Of a stretch of 34,230 bases of DNA, positions 8,102-15,367 are shown in pieces. The notes under the pieces are model-generated. The model saw nothing but the letters and a program-made list of their open reading frames with translations. It was not told the origin of the DNA and ran no database searches. The DNA lies in contig JAHYYS010000024.1 of assembly GCA_019424865.1 (NCBI GenBank), positions 1-34,230 on the forward strand, in the 5' to 3' direction. This stretch comes from a bacterium. Lineage in GTDB: Bacteria; Bacillota; Clostridia; Oscillospirales; Oscillospiraceae. How positions within the stretch are numbered: position 1 is the first letter of the stretch; every line of letters begins with the position of its first letter. The translations under genes and the position numbers were made by a program.

Positions 8102-8443
8102 GTGACGGAGCAGATCATGGCCCTGTGCTACTGCCTGGGGGCGCAGGAGGAGCAGGAGACCCTGCTCCTCCCCCTGGTAAAGACGGCGGAGCAGGCGCTG
8201 GCCGCCCGGCTGCGCAGCGGTGTGGCCCCGGAGGACTGCCCCGCCTTTGCCGTGGCCGCCGCTCTGGCGGCCATGGAGGGGCTGGAAGGAGCGGAGGGCG
8301 GCGGCGTGACCGCCTTTACCGCCGGAGAGGTGACCATTCGGGCGGAGAGGGGCGGACAGACCTCCCGGACGGCCCAGGCCCTGCGGCTGCTGGCCCCCTG
8401 GCTGAAGGAGACGGGCTTTGCCTTTCAGGGGGTGGCAGGATGA
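8102..8443 (+). CDS. head-tail connector protein (gp6/XkdH-like position)
   Basis: This protein of about 113 residues follows the capsid gene directly, where the adaptor ring below the portal is encoded in PBSX-type clusters. It is an Ala/Leu/Glu-rich helical protein (TLLLPLVKTAEQALAARL, CPAFAVAAALAAMEG), in line with the all-helical gp6/gp15 adaptor fold. Two GTG codons can start it: 8096 (overlapping the capsid stop) and 8102. The latter is 7 bases from GGAGG and is preferred. The stop overlaps the next start. Function is inferred from position and helical character. Confidence 0.6.
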   Translation: MTEQIMALCYCLGAQEEQETLLLPLVKTAEQALAARLRSGVAPEDCPAFAVAAALAAMEGLEGAEGGGVTAFTAGEVTIRAERGGQTSRTAQALRLLAPWLKETGFAFQGVAG

Positions 8444-8763
8444 TGGACGGGGCCTGGCGGGCCATCTTAAGGCGGTATGGAGAGCCGGTCTCAGTCATCC
8501 CCAGGGCGGGCGGTGCGGGACAGGGCACCCGGGCCTTTGTTCAGCCGGTGCTGGACCGGGGGACGGAGCAGCGGGAGCCCTCCCCCCTGGGGCTGCGGCG
8601 GGAGGACCGGTTTTTGTACTTGGGGCCGCCCGACATCCCCCTGGAAGACGGAGGACAGGTGGCCTGGCGGGGCGGGCGCTATGACATTCAGGCGGCCCAC
8701 CTGGTGGGGGAACAGCACTGGTGGGCCCTGCTGCGGCCCGCGGACAGGGAGGAAGGGACATGA
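8440..8763 (+). CDS. head closure/neck protein, putative
   Basis: This 107-residue protein starts at ATG 8440 (ATGATG, overlapping the previous stop). It reads as a small beta-barrel protein, with EPVSVIPRAG, DRFLYLGPPDIPLEDGGQVAWRGGRYDIQAAHLVGEQHWWALLRPA, a layout like head-closure or stopper proteins (SPP1 gp16-like, XkdI position). It would sit between the portal adaptor and the tail. It overlaps the following gene by 4 bases. The specific family is not certain. Confidence 0.55.
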   Translation: MMDGAWRAILRRYGEPVSVIPRAGGAGQGTRAFVQPVLDRGTEQREPSPLGLRREDRFLYLGPPDIPLEDGGQVAWRGGRYDIQAAHLVGEQHWWALLRPADREEGT

Positions 8764-9263
8764 GCGCCGGACTGGAGGCCATCCGGAAGCGGATGGCGGA
8801 ATATCTGAAGGGGCAGGGGGTGGCGGCCGTGCCCGCCTGGCCGGGCGCGGCGCGGGAACGGCAGGACGGGCCGGTGACAGCGGTCTCTCTGCGCAGATGC
8901 CAGACGGGTCCGGCGGGATTTCAGGACTATCTGGGGGAGCGCTATAACGAGAGCACGGGGCTGTGGGAGGAGTGGTATGGCCGGCAGGCGACGCTTACCT
9001 TCGGCCTGGATCTGTATGCTCCGGCGCGGGAGGATGGAGAGGCGCTTCAGGCGGCCTTTGACGCGCTGGCCGCCGCCCTGCTGGCGGGCGGCCCGCCGGA
9101 GCTGCCGGTACAGGAGTTCTCCTGCGGGGAGACCGTCTATGACCGGGAGGCCCGGCTGCTGAAGCGGCCGGCGGAGGCGGTATGCCAGGCCTATCTGTGC
9201 GCCGCGGAGCAGCCCGGCGGCATCTTTACAGATTTTGAACTGCGAGGAGGCATAAAAACATGA
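8760..9263 (+). CDS. tail completion/terminator-like protein, putative
   Basis: This 167-residue protein starts at ATG 8760 and overlaps both neighbours. An N-terminal helix (GLEAIRKRMAEYLKGQG) is followed by strands and by WYGRQATLTFGLDLYAPAREDGEALQAAFDALAAALLAGG, a pattern seen in tail-terminator/completion proteins (XkdJ position) that cap the tail and join it to the neck. The next gene is the sheath, fitting the usual order. The assignment is by position and general shape only. Confidence 0.55.
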   Translation: MSAGLEAIRKRMAEYLKGQGVAAVPAWPGAARERQDGPVTAVSLRRCQTGPAGFQDYLGERYNESTGLWEEWYGRQATLTFGLDLYAPAREDGEALQAAFDALAAALLAGGPPELPVQEFSCGETVYDREARLLKRPAEAVCQAYLCAAEQPGGIFTDFELRGGIKT

Positions 9264-10318
9264 GTGTGACAATCCATCAGCGGCCGGGGGTATATTCCTC
9301 CTACGACGCGTCCTCTGTGGTCAGCGGCAGCGGCAGCGGGAGACTGGTGGGGCTGGCAGGGGTGAACACCAAGGCCACGGCGGGGGAGCCGCAGACCATC
9401 ACCAGCTATGAGAAGGCGGCGGCCGCCTTCGGCTCCGGCGGGGATGAGGATATGGCCGAGCTGATCCGCCTGGCGCTGAAGAACGGGGCATCCGGCGTTG
9501 TGGCGGTGCCGGTGGCCAGCTCCGCGGACTATGAGACTGCCTTTGCCGCCCTGGCGGCCCAGGAGGACATTGCGGTGGTTTTGTGTGACAGCACCGATGA
9601 GACGGTACAGCAGAAGCTGAAGGAGAGCGTCCAGACGGCCTCCGCCGACCGGCGGGAGCGGCTGGCCGTGGTGGCCGGAGCGGCCGGCGAGAGCGAATCG
9701 GAGCTGGTGGAGCGGGCCGAGGCCCTGAACTGTGAGCGGGTGGTGCTGGTGGCTCCGGGGGCGGCTGCCCAGGATGGGGAGGCCCTGTCCGGTCTGGCGG
9801 TGGCGGCGGCGGTGGCCGGGGCCATCGCCGGGGAGTCTGACCCCGCCGTTCCGCTGGGGGGCGCCGAGCTGCTGGGACTGTATGGTCTGGCGGAGCGCTA
9901 TGACGAAAACGCCCTGGACCTGCTGATTCTGGGCGGCGTCACGCCGGTGGAGAGTACGGCGGGCAGCGTCTCGGTGGTGCGGGGGGTGACCACCCGCACC
10001 ACCACCGGCGGGGCGGCGGACGCGTCCTGGCGGGATTTGGCCACCATCCGGGTGGTGGATGACGTGATTCCCACCCTGCGCGCGGCCCTGCGGGCCAAGT
10101 TCCGTCGGGCCAAGAACACCGCCCGCAGCCGCAGCGCGATCCGGGCCCAGGTGGTGCTGGAGCTGGAGAACAAGCTGGCCCGGGAGATCATCACCGGCTA
10201 TGACGACGTGTCGGTGACGGCGGACCCGGAGGAGCCCACCCGGTGTCTGGTGGACTTTGCCTTTACGGTGGCCCACGGCCTGAACCAGATCTGGCTGACT
10301 GCGCATATCACAGTTTAA
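9260..10318 (+). CDS. contractile tail sheath protein (XkdK-like)
   Basis: Sheath subunits form the contractile outer tube that drives the inner tube through an envelope. The protein opens with SVTIHQRPGVYSSYDAS, the N-terminal arm found in myovirus sheaths. It ends with the conserved C-terminal domain: RVVDDVIPTLRAALRAKFRRAKNTARSRSAIRAQ, then VTADPEEPTRCLVDFAFTVAHGLNQIWLTAHITV. At 352 residues it is shorter than PBSX XkdK (about 460), so the surface-exposed middle domain is reduced. ATG 9260 overlaps the previous stop. A 72-base gap holding a repeat separates it from the tube gene. Confidence 0.92.
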   Translation: MSVTIHQRPGVYSSYDASSVVSGSGSGRLVGLAGVNTKATAGEPQTITSYEKAAAAFGSGGDEDMAELIRLALKNGASGVVAVPVASSADYETAFAALAAQEDIAVVLCDSTDETVQQKLKESVQTASADRRERLAVVAGAAGESESELVERAEALNCERVVLVAPGAAAQDGEALSGLAVAAAVAGAIAGESDPAVPLGGAELLGLYGLAERYDENALDLLILGGVTPVESTAGSVSVVRGVTTRTTTGGAADASWRDLATIRVVDDVIPTLRAALRAKFRRAKNTARSRSAIRAQVVLELENKLAREIITGYDDVSVTADPEEPTRCLVDFAFTVAHGLNQIWLTAHITV

Positions 10319-10320
10319 AG

Positions 10321-10368
10321 AGTTTCGAAAAAGCCGGACTGCCTTGCAGGAGGGCTTTTTGGACAAGT
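10321..10368. repeat. short inverted-repeat element between sheath and tube genes
   Basis: AAAAAGCC (10328-10335) pairs with GGCTTTTT (10353-10360), giving a hairpin with a terminal T-run on the plus strand. Read on the minus strand, 10367-10342 matches the plus strand at 19651-19676 in 24 of 26 bases. It is therefore a copy of one end of the intergenic element downstream of fbp. It may act as a partial terminator inside the tail operon. Confidence 0.7.
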
Positions 10369-10390
10369 CAAGTTTAAGGGAGGGAACCCT

Positions 10391-10780
10391 ATGAGTATTT
10401 CCGGATTTCCCACAAGCAGCGATATTTATCTGGAGGTGGACGGGACCCGGGTGGCGGTAGTGCAGAGCTACACGGCCCGGGCGGAGAAGACCAGCTCGGC
10501 CATCGAGGCCTTTGGAGAGGCGGAGCCGGTGGCCACAATCCCCGGTCAGGCCAGCCACAAAATCGAGCTGAAGCGGCTCTATGCCACCGACGAGGCCATT
10601 CGGGACGGCATCGACTTTTACAGCATGTCCGGCTTCTCTCTGGTGATCTGCAAGCCGGACCGGAAGATCATTTACTCCGACTGTCAGTGGAGCGCCATCG
10701 AGGAGAGCGCCAGCCTGGGCAGCACGGTGCTGGAGACGGTCACGCTGGTGGCCTCCCGGCGGATTGAGACGGGGGTGTAG
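10391..10780 (+). CDS. tail tube protein (XkdM-like)
   Basis: The tube subunits stack inside the sheath to make the rigid inner channel. The protein has 129 residues, close to the usual 140-150 of PBSX-type tubes. It starts MSISGFPTSSDIYLEVDGTRVAV, with strands then QASHKIELKRLYATDEAIRDGIDFYSMSGFSLVICKPDRKIIYSDCQWSAIEESASLGSTVLETVTLVASRR, a pattern shared by contractile-phage tube proteins. GGGAGGG lies 5 bases before ATG 10391. It follows the sheath gene and precedes the chaperone, as in PBSX. Confidence 0.87.
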   Translation: MSISGFPTSSDIYLEVDGTRVAVVQSYTARAEKTSSAIEAFGEAEPVATIPGQASHKIELKRLYATDEAIRDGIDFYSMSGFSLVICKPDRKIIYSDCQWSAIEESASLGSTVLETVTLVASRRIETGV

Positions 10781-10783
10781 CCG

Positions 10784-11167
10784 GTGGAGCTGTCTGTTTT
10801 GGCCCGGCGGGATCGGATGGAGCTGGGCGGCGGCATGGAGCTGCGGTTGCTGTCCGCCCTGGAGGTGCTTCAGGCCCGGCGGGAGGCGGAGGAGCTGAGC
10901 CGGCAGGAGGGAGAGCGGGCCCTGTGCGCCAACGCCTGTCTGCTGGCCCGGGCGCTGGAGCGAAGCGAGACCCGGCAGCCCGTCTTTGCCAGCGGGCAGG
11001 AGGTGCTCTCCGGCATGACGGTGGAGGAGATTGCCGCGCTGGCCGGGCGGTGGGACGCGTTCTGCCGCCGGAACGATCCCGGGCTGGATCTGGGCCGGGA
11101 GGAGCTGGAGGAAGCAAAAAAAAACTCCGTGCCGACGGACAGGAGCGACTGCGCTGGCGGGTGCTGA
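10784..11167 (+). CDS. tail assembly chaperone, short (G-type) frame
   Basis: This 127-residue protein starts at GTG 10784, 3 bases after the tube stop. It is the zero-frame product of a two-frame chaperone gene like lambda G/GT or XkdN. Such proteins coat the tape measure during tail polymerisation and are absent from mature particles. The helical body (LLSALEVLQARREAEELSRQEGERALCANACLLARALERS) and VTVEEIAALAGRWDAFCRR-like end fit the family. Near the 3' end the codons GCA AAA AAA AAC contain a -1 slippery heptamer. Unshifted ribosomes add 13 more residues (SVPTDRSDCAGGC) and stop at 11165-11167. Confidence 0.8.
   Translation: MELSVLARRDRMELGGGMELRLLSALEVLQARREAEELSRQEGERALCANACLLARALERSETRQPVFASGQEVLSGMTVEEIAALAGRWDAFCRRNDPGLDLGREELEEAKKNSVPTDRSDCAGGC
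11119..11125 (+). promoter_or_regulatory. programmed -1 frameshift slippery site
   Basis: A AAA AAC, in zero frame as AAA AAC at codons 113-114 of the chaperone gene, is the canonical X XXY YYZ heptamer inside a run of nine A. A -1 shift here joins the upstream frame to an open frame of 97 residues that ends at 11418. Stop codons bound the alternative frame exactly as expected for a G/GT pair. Confidence 0.85.
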
Positions 11168-11418
11168 GCCGGTTTCACGCCCTGCCCACAGAGGAGCGGG
11201 CCCGGTCCATGAAGGGGCGGGACTACTTGTGGTGTCTGGTGAATGAGCTGGCGGACAAGGAGGAGGCGCTGGAGCGGCTTTGTCCCGAATGCCGCGGCGC
11301 GGCGGAGCGGAGCTGCTGCCCGGCGTGCGGACGTCCCCGGGAACAGTGGGGGGAGGGGGCGGTGAACGCCGCCTTTGACTGGAACCGGTTTGAACAGCTG
11401 AGAGGGGACGGAGGATGA
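11125..11418 (+). CDS. tail assembly chaperone, -1 frame extension (T domain)
   Basis: After a -1 shift at 11119-11125 translation continues as LRADGQERLRWRVLSRFH and so on for 97 residues, giving a 211-residue fusion. The extension is strongly protein-like (RARSMKGRDYLWCLVNELADKEEALERL). It carries a CPEC...CPAC pair (fusion residues 167/170 and 179/182) that could bind zinc. It ends DWNRFEQLRGDGG. No good separate start with a ribosome site exists for it; upstream in-frame starts lie deep within the first gene. In other phages the T domain contacts the tape measure. Its stop overlaps the next ATG. Confidence 0.8.
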   Translation, partial: LRADGQERLRWRVLSRFHALPTEERARSMKGRDYLWCLVNELADKEEALERLCPECRGAAERSCCPACGRPREQWGEGAVNAAFDWNRFEQLRGDGG

Positions 11419-11975
11419 CAGACTATCTGGAGCGGATGATACAGGGCGGCGGAGAGACGCTGGCCCGGGCCCTGCGGCGGGTGGAGGCCGCCCTGGAGGC
11501 GGCAGCCTTGGCCGCCGGAGAATCGGAACGGGAGGAGAAGCGGGAGAGCGCCCGCGCTGCGCTGGATAGGGAGCCGGAGACAGACGCCGGCAGACGGCGG
11601 GACCCGGCAAACGTGCGGCGGAGTATTGGCGGCGGATCTTACCGAAACGAGGAGAGGCGGGAAGAACCGCCGGCCCTGCTGGAGCAGCTGAAGGCCCTGG
11701 AGGGGCCGCTGTTTCGATTACAGCGGGGGCCGCAGGCGGGCGGGATCAGCGGCGGCACGGCTGCTGCCGGGGCAGGAAGCGGGGGGAGCTATGGAGGCTT
11801 TTCCCGGCAGGGGAGGGAACCGGCGGAATGGGCGGCGGCAAGTCAGACCGGTCTGTGGAGCGGCGGAAATGGACGGACAGACAGCGGGGAGGTCCGCCTG
11901 CCTCAGGCGGAGGAGGTGGACCGGGTGTTCCGCCGGGACAGCCGCCGGTATGACGGGGGATTTTTCCTATACTGA
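11415..11975 (+). CDS. unknown short protein in tape-measure position
   Basis: In contractile phages the gene directly after the G/GT chaperone encodes the tape measure, usually several hundred to more than a thousand residues. Here it encodes 186 residues. An N-terminal amphipathic, probably coiled-coil stretch (LARALRRVEAALEAAALAAGES) is followed by a charged segment, a Gly/Ala/Ser-rich linker around residues 105-140, and a conserved-looking end (EEVDRVFRRDSRRYDGGFFLY). No transmembrane segment or peptidase-like domain is visible. ATG 11415 overlaps the T-domain stop (ATGA). It could be a miniature tape measure, implying a tail of only about 30 nm, or a different protein that replaced it. 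I do not recognise a family. Confidence 0.6.
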   Translation: MTDYLERMIQGGGETLARALRRVEAALEAAALAAGESEREEKRESARAALDREPETDAGRRRDPANVRRSIGGGSYRNEERREEPPALLEQLKALEGPLFRLQRGPQAGGISGGTAAAGAGSGGSYGGFSRQGREPAEWAAASQTGLWSGGNGRTDSGEVRLPQAEEVDRVFRRDSRRYDGGFFLY

Positions 11976-11986
11976 GGAGGGATACC

Positions 11987-12565
11987 ATGGTACTGTCACC
12001 CATGCGGTACAAAGACTATGTCTGGCCCCACAACCCACGGGTGTACTCCATTGATTACGAGCGGAAGATGGCGGTGCACAAGACGCCCTTCGGCCTGTAC
12101 ACCATGCAGGACCTGGGGAGAACCAACCGGGTTATGGCGGGCGAAGGGGAGTTTGTGGGGGAGGACGCCTATGGTCAGTTCGGGCAGCTGGCCAACATGT
12201 TTTATCTGGGCGGGCCGGGGCTGCTGGTGCATCCCCTGTGGCAGACGGCCAACGCCTATTTTGTCTCCCTGCGGGTGGAGCAGAAGCCCAGACCGGACTA
12301 TGTGCGCTACTCCTTTACCTTTTGGGAGGATGACAGCTGGTACACGGCGCTGGCCCAGCGCGCCGCCGGGGCGGGCGAGACAGGCCAGGTCCAGAGCGGG
12401 GAGGCGGCGGGAGAGGGCGCGGCCTATCACCGGGTGGTGAAGGGGGATACCCTCTGGGTCCTGGCGGGGAAATACGGGCTGTCTCTGTCTGAGCTGCTGG
12501 GGCTCAACCCCCAAATCAAGAACCCCAACCTGATTCATGTGGGAGACGAGGTGAGAGTGCGTTGA
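11987..12565 (+). CDS. LysM tail protein (XkdP-like)
   Basis: This 192-residue baseplate/tail-tube initiator-type protein corresponds to PBSX XkdP and T4 gp53-like proteins. The N-terminal part (residues 1-115) contains MRYKDYVWPHNPRVYSIDYERKM, typical of the family. A linker of about 25 residues leads to a single LysM domain at 147-192 (YHRVVKGDTLWVLAGKYG through PNLIHVGDEVRVR), which may hold the hub or contact peptidoglycan. AGGAGGG precedes ATG 11987. The stop overlaps TTG 12562 of the next gene. Confidence 0.88.
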   Translation: MVLSPMRYKDYVWPHNPRVYSIDYERKMAVHKTPFGLYTMQDLGRTNRVMAGEGEFVGEDAYGQFGQLANMFYLGGPGLLVHPLWQTANAYFVSLRVEQKPRPDYVRYSFTFWEDDSWYTALAQRAAGAGETGQVQSGEAAGEGAAYHRVVKGDTLWVLAGKYGLSLSELLGLNPQIKNPNLIHVGDEVRVR

Positions 12566-13512
12566 CAGGCTGTGTGACCGACTGGCGCGGAGGGCGGTGG
12601 ACCCTTCCGCAGCCCACGGCATGGCGGATGGAGTACGGCCTGGGGACCCCCTGCGACAGCTTCTGGCTGCGCTGCCCCTGGCAGGCGGGGGGCGAGACCA
12701 GCCCCGCCGACTGGGTCACCTTTACCGGCGAGCACGAGGGGGAGCGGGTGTTCACCGGAGTTGTGGATGAGTGCGAAGTTACCCAGAGCGGGCAGGGCGG
12801 AGTGCTGGAGCTGTGCGGGCGGGGGATGGCTGCCCTGCTGCTGGACAACGAGGCGCTGAGCCAGGACTATCTTACCGCCTCCCAGGAGGACATCATTCGG
12901 GACCATGTGGCCCCCTATGGCATTCCGGTTCTGGACGGCGCGGCCCTGCCGCCGGTGACCCGCTTCTCCGTGGCGGCGGGGAGCAGCGAGTGGTCGGTGG
13001 TATATGAATTTGCCCGCTATTATGGCGGAGTGCCGCCCCGGTTTGACCGGCAGGGGCGGCTGATCCTGTCCGGGTGGGAGGACGGGACGGAGCGGGTTGT
13101 GGGGGACACGGCGCGGGTGTCCCGGCTGGTGTGCCGGGACAGCCGGTATGGGGTGCTGTCCCAGGTGCTGGTGCGGGACCGGTACAGCGGCGCGGTGGAG
13201 ACGGTGGAGAACAGCGCTTTCTGTGCGGCGGGCGGTCGGGCCAGGCGGGTGGTGACCATGCCGGGACGGAGCAGCTACAAGACCATGCGCTACACCGGGC
13301 AGTTCCAGCTGGACCGGTCGGCTGCGGAGCTGGAGCAGCTGGAGATTACAGTGGCCCAGGCCTTTGCCGCATGGCCGGGGGAGCTGGTGCGGGTGGCCCG
13401 GAGCAATTGGGACCGCAACGGTCTGTACCGGGCGGCCCGGACGACGGTGGGGATGAACGAGAGCGGCAATTGGACCCGGCTGGAGCTGGTTCGGCCGGAG
13501 GCGGTGCTGTAA
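12562..13512 (+). CDS. baseplate hub protein (XkdQ/gp27-like)
   Basis: This protein of up to 316 residues, from TTG 12562 (TTGA overlap) or GTG 12574, forms the central hub that joins tube and spike. It contains GTPCDSFWLRCPW near the start. DEDIIRDHV-like text (EDIIRDHVAPYGIPV), FSVAAGSSEWSVVYEFARYYGGVPPRFDRQGRLILSG is characteristic of XkdQ/gpD-type hub proteins with two beta-barrel domains and a central insertion. The C-terminal part (YTGQFQLDRSAAELEQLEITVAQAFAAWPGELVRV) closes the second domain. Its place between the LysM protein and a small spike-like protein matches PBSX order. Confidence 0.82.
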   Translation: MTGCVTDWRGGRWTLPQPTAWRMEYGLGTPCDSFWLRCPWQAGGETSPADWVTFTGEHEGERVFTGVVDECEVTQSGQGGVLELCGRGMAALLLDNEALSQDYLTASQEDIIRDHVAPYGIPVLDGAALPPVTRFSVAAGSSEWSVVYEFARYYGGVPPRFDRQGRLILSGWEDGTERVVGDTARVSRLVCRDSRYGVLSQVLVRDRYSGAVETVENSAFCAAGGRARRVVTMPGRSSYKTMRYTGQFQLDRSAAELEQLEITVAQAFAAWPGELVRVARSNWDRNGLYRAARTTVGMNESGNWTRLELVRPEAVL

Positions 13513-13525
13513 GGAGATGGAAGGT

Positions 13526-13921
13526 ATGTGGACATCGGAGCGGAGCAGAAGGCTTTTTCAGACGGAGGCGGCAGCGGAGCTGGGGGCGGTGACTCTGGGC
13601 GGCGGACCGGCGGGCGTCAGCCTGGGGGGCGAGCGGCGCTGGCTGCCCCTGTGCTGCCCGGGGGGGTATACATGGCGGCCCGCCGCCGGGGATCGGGTGG
13701 TGGTGCTTAAGGCGGGGGCGGAGATGGAGTCCCCCTGCGTCCTGGGGGTGCTGGGCAGCGGGGAGGAGCTGAGCCCCGGCGAGGTGCGGCTGACCAGCGG
13801 GAACAGCCGGCTGAGCCTGAAGGGAGAAGGGCTGTCCCTGCAGGGGCAGAGCGTGCGGGTCAACGGCGTGGAGCTGGAGGCCTACATCCGCAGCGTGGTT
13901 TCGGAAATGCTGGGGGGATAG
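13526..13921 (+). CDS. baseplate spike-like OB-fold protein (XkdR/gpV position)
   Basis: This protein has about 131 residues from ATG 13526, 9 bases after GGAG. ATG 13517 in the same frame directly abuts that site and is less likely. The first half looks like a gpV/gp45-type OB fold (LGGERRWLPLCCPGGYTWRPAAGDRVVVLKAG..CVLGVLG). The second half (VRLTSGNSRLSLKGEGLSLQGQSVRVNGVEL) has the repetitive strand pattern of a short trimeric beta-helix. There is no apex metal motif (HxH), so any membrane-piercing tip would be incomplete or supplied by another protein. Confidence 0.7.
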   Translation: MWTSERSRRLFQTEAAAELGAVTLGGGPAGVSLGGERRWLPLCCPGGYTWRPAAGDRVVVLKAGAEMESPCVLGVLGSGEELSPGEVRLTSGNSRLSLKGEGLSLQGQSVRVNGVELEAYIRSVVSEMLGG

Positions 13922-13923
13922 GG

Positions 13924-14271
13924 ATGGAGCTGAAGCTGATCAACGGGGACTATGTTCCCGATGGAAAGGGCGGGCTGTGCCGGCAGAGCGGGGCGCAGGA
14001 GGTGCTCTCCCGGGTGCTGTACCGCCTGACGGCCCGGCGGGGGGCCATGCCCTTTCTGCCTGAGCTGGGCAGCAGGCTCCATCTGGTGCTGCGGGAGCGG
14101 CCCTCCGTCTGGCAGACGCTGTGCGCCCAATATGTGGCGGAGGCCCTGCGGGAGGAGCGGGAGGCGGCGGTCACCTCCGTGGAGCTGAAGCGGCAGGGGG
14201 ACAGCGCACGGCTGATCATACAGCTGGAGTGGCGGGGAGAAACTCTGACGGCCGAGATGGCATTGACGTGA
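13924..14271 (+). CDS. baseplate wedge protein, gp25/DUF2634-like (XkdS)
   Basis: This 115-residue protein lies directly before the J-like gene, as gp25/W does in contractile phages and injection systems, where it nucleates sheath assembly on the baseplate. It contains GAQEVLSRVLYRLTARRGAMPFLPELGSRL, the typical segment of the fold in which a Gly..LP-Gly-Ser loop precedes a helix. The end strands are VTSVELKRQGDSARLIIQLEW. It starts 3 bases after the previous stop. Confidence 0.83.
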   Translation: MELKLINGDYVPDGKGGLCRQSGAQEVLSRVLYRLTARRGAMPFLPELGSRLHLVLRERPSVWQTLCAQYVAEALREEREAAVTSVELKRQGDSARLIIQLEWRGETLTAEMALT

Positions 14272-14311
14272 CAGCCCCTCCGGGGGAGAAAAGACAGAAG
14301 GTGGTGGAGGC

Positions 14312-15367
14312 TTGAAGACAACACAGGAGATCTATCAGGAGATGCTTGCCTGCTTTGCGGAGAAAACCGGCATGGAGCTGGGGGCGGGCTGCGATTTGTC
14401 TGTGCGGCTGTATGCGCTGGCGGCACAGGTATACGCCCTGTGGGTACAGAGCGAATGGGTGACGAGGCAGGCATTTCCCCAGACCGCCTCCGGGGCCTAT
14501 TTGGACAGCCACGCCCAGCTGCGGGGGCTGGAGCGAAAGCAGGCGGTGGCCGCCCGGGGAATCGTTCGCTTTACCGCGGGTGAGGCGGCGCAGACGCCGC
14601 GGGAGATTCCGGCGGGGACCGTGTGCATGACAGCGGGGCTGGTGCGCTTTGAGACGACGGAGGCGGCGGTCCTTCCGGCGGGCGAGCTGTGGGTGGACGT
14701 GCCCGTCCAGGCCCTGACAGCGGGGACGGCGGGGAACGTGGCCGCCGGAGCCATTCTCACCATGGCGGTGGCGCCGGTGGGTATTGTTCAGTGCACCAAT
14801 CCGGCGCCCTGTACGGGGGGAGCTGACGCGGAGACAGATGAAGGGCTGCGGCAGCGGGTGCTGGACACCTTCCGGCGGCTGCCCAACGGGGCGAACGCGG
14901 CCTTTTATGAGCAGGAGGCGCTGTCCTTTGACCAGGTGGCTGCAGCTGCGGTGGTGCCGCGGCCCAGGGGCACGGGCAGCGTGGATGTGGTGGTGACCAC
15001 CGCGGGCGGGCTGCCCGGGCAGGAGCTGCTGGAGGAGCTGGAGGACTACTTTGAGCAGCGGCGGGAAATTGCAGTGGACGTTCAGGTGCGCGCCCCGGAG
15101 ACGGAGACGGTCCATGTACAGGTCCAGGTGGCGGCTGCTGCCGGCGCGGACCAAGCGGCGGTGCTGGAGCAGGTGGAGAACACCCTGCGGGGCTGGTTCA
15201 CCGGGGCGCGGCTGGGACAGAGCGTTCTGCGGGCCAGGCTGGGGAATCTGATTTTTCAGTGCGCCGGGGTGGAGAACTATGTCATTGTCTCCCCCGCCGC
15301 CGACGCGGCTGTGCAGGCCGACGTGCTGCCGGTGCTGGGGACGCTGACGGTGGAGGCGATGGCATGA
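14312..15367 (+). CDS. baseplate J-like protein (XkdT)
   Basis: Baseplate J/gp6-type proteins form the ring of wedges around the hub. The protein has 351 residues from TTG 14312, with AAGGTGG 7 bases upstream; no other usable start exists between it and the in-frame TGA at 14264. The N-terminal MKTTQEIYQEMLACFAEKTG and AAQVYALWVQSEWVTRQAFPQTASGAYLDSHAQLRGLERK are typical of the family. So are the EIPAGTVC strand region and PNGANAAFYEQEALSFDQVAAAAVVPRPRGTGSVDVVVTT. Its stop overlaps the next ATG. Confidence 0.92.
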   Translation: MKTTQEIYQEMLACFAEKTGMELGAGCDLSVRLYALAAQVYALWVQSEWVTRQAFPQTASGAYLDSHAQLRGLERKQAVAARGIVRFTAGEAAQTPREIPAGTVCMTAGLVRFETTEAAVLPAGELWVDVPVQALTAGTAGNVAAGAILTMAVAPVGIVQCTNPAPCTGGADAETDEGLRQRVLDTFRRLPNGANAAFYEQEALSFDQVAAAAVVPRPRGTGSVDVVVTTAGGLPGQELLEELEDYFEQRREIAVDVQVRAPETETVHVQVQVAAAAGADQAAVLEQVENTLRGWFTGARLGQSVLRARLGNLIFQCAGVENYVIVSPAADAAVQADVLPVLGTLTVEAMA

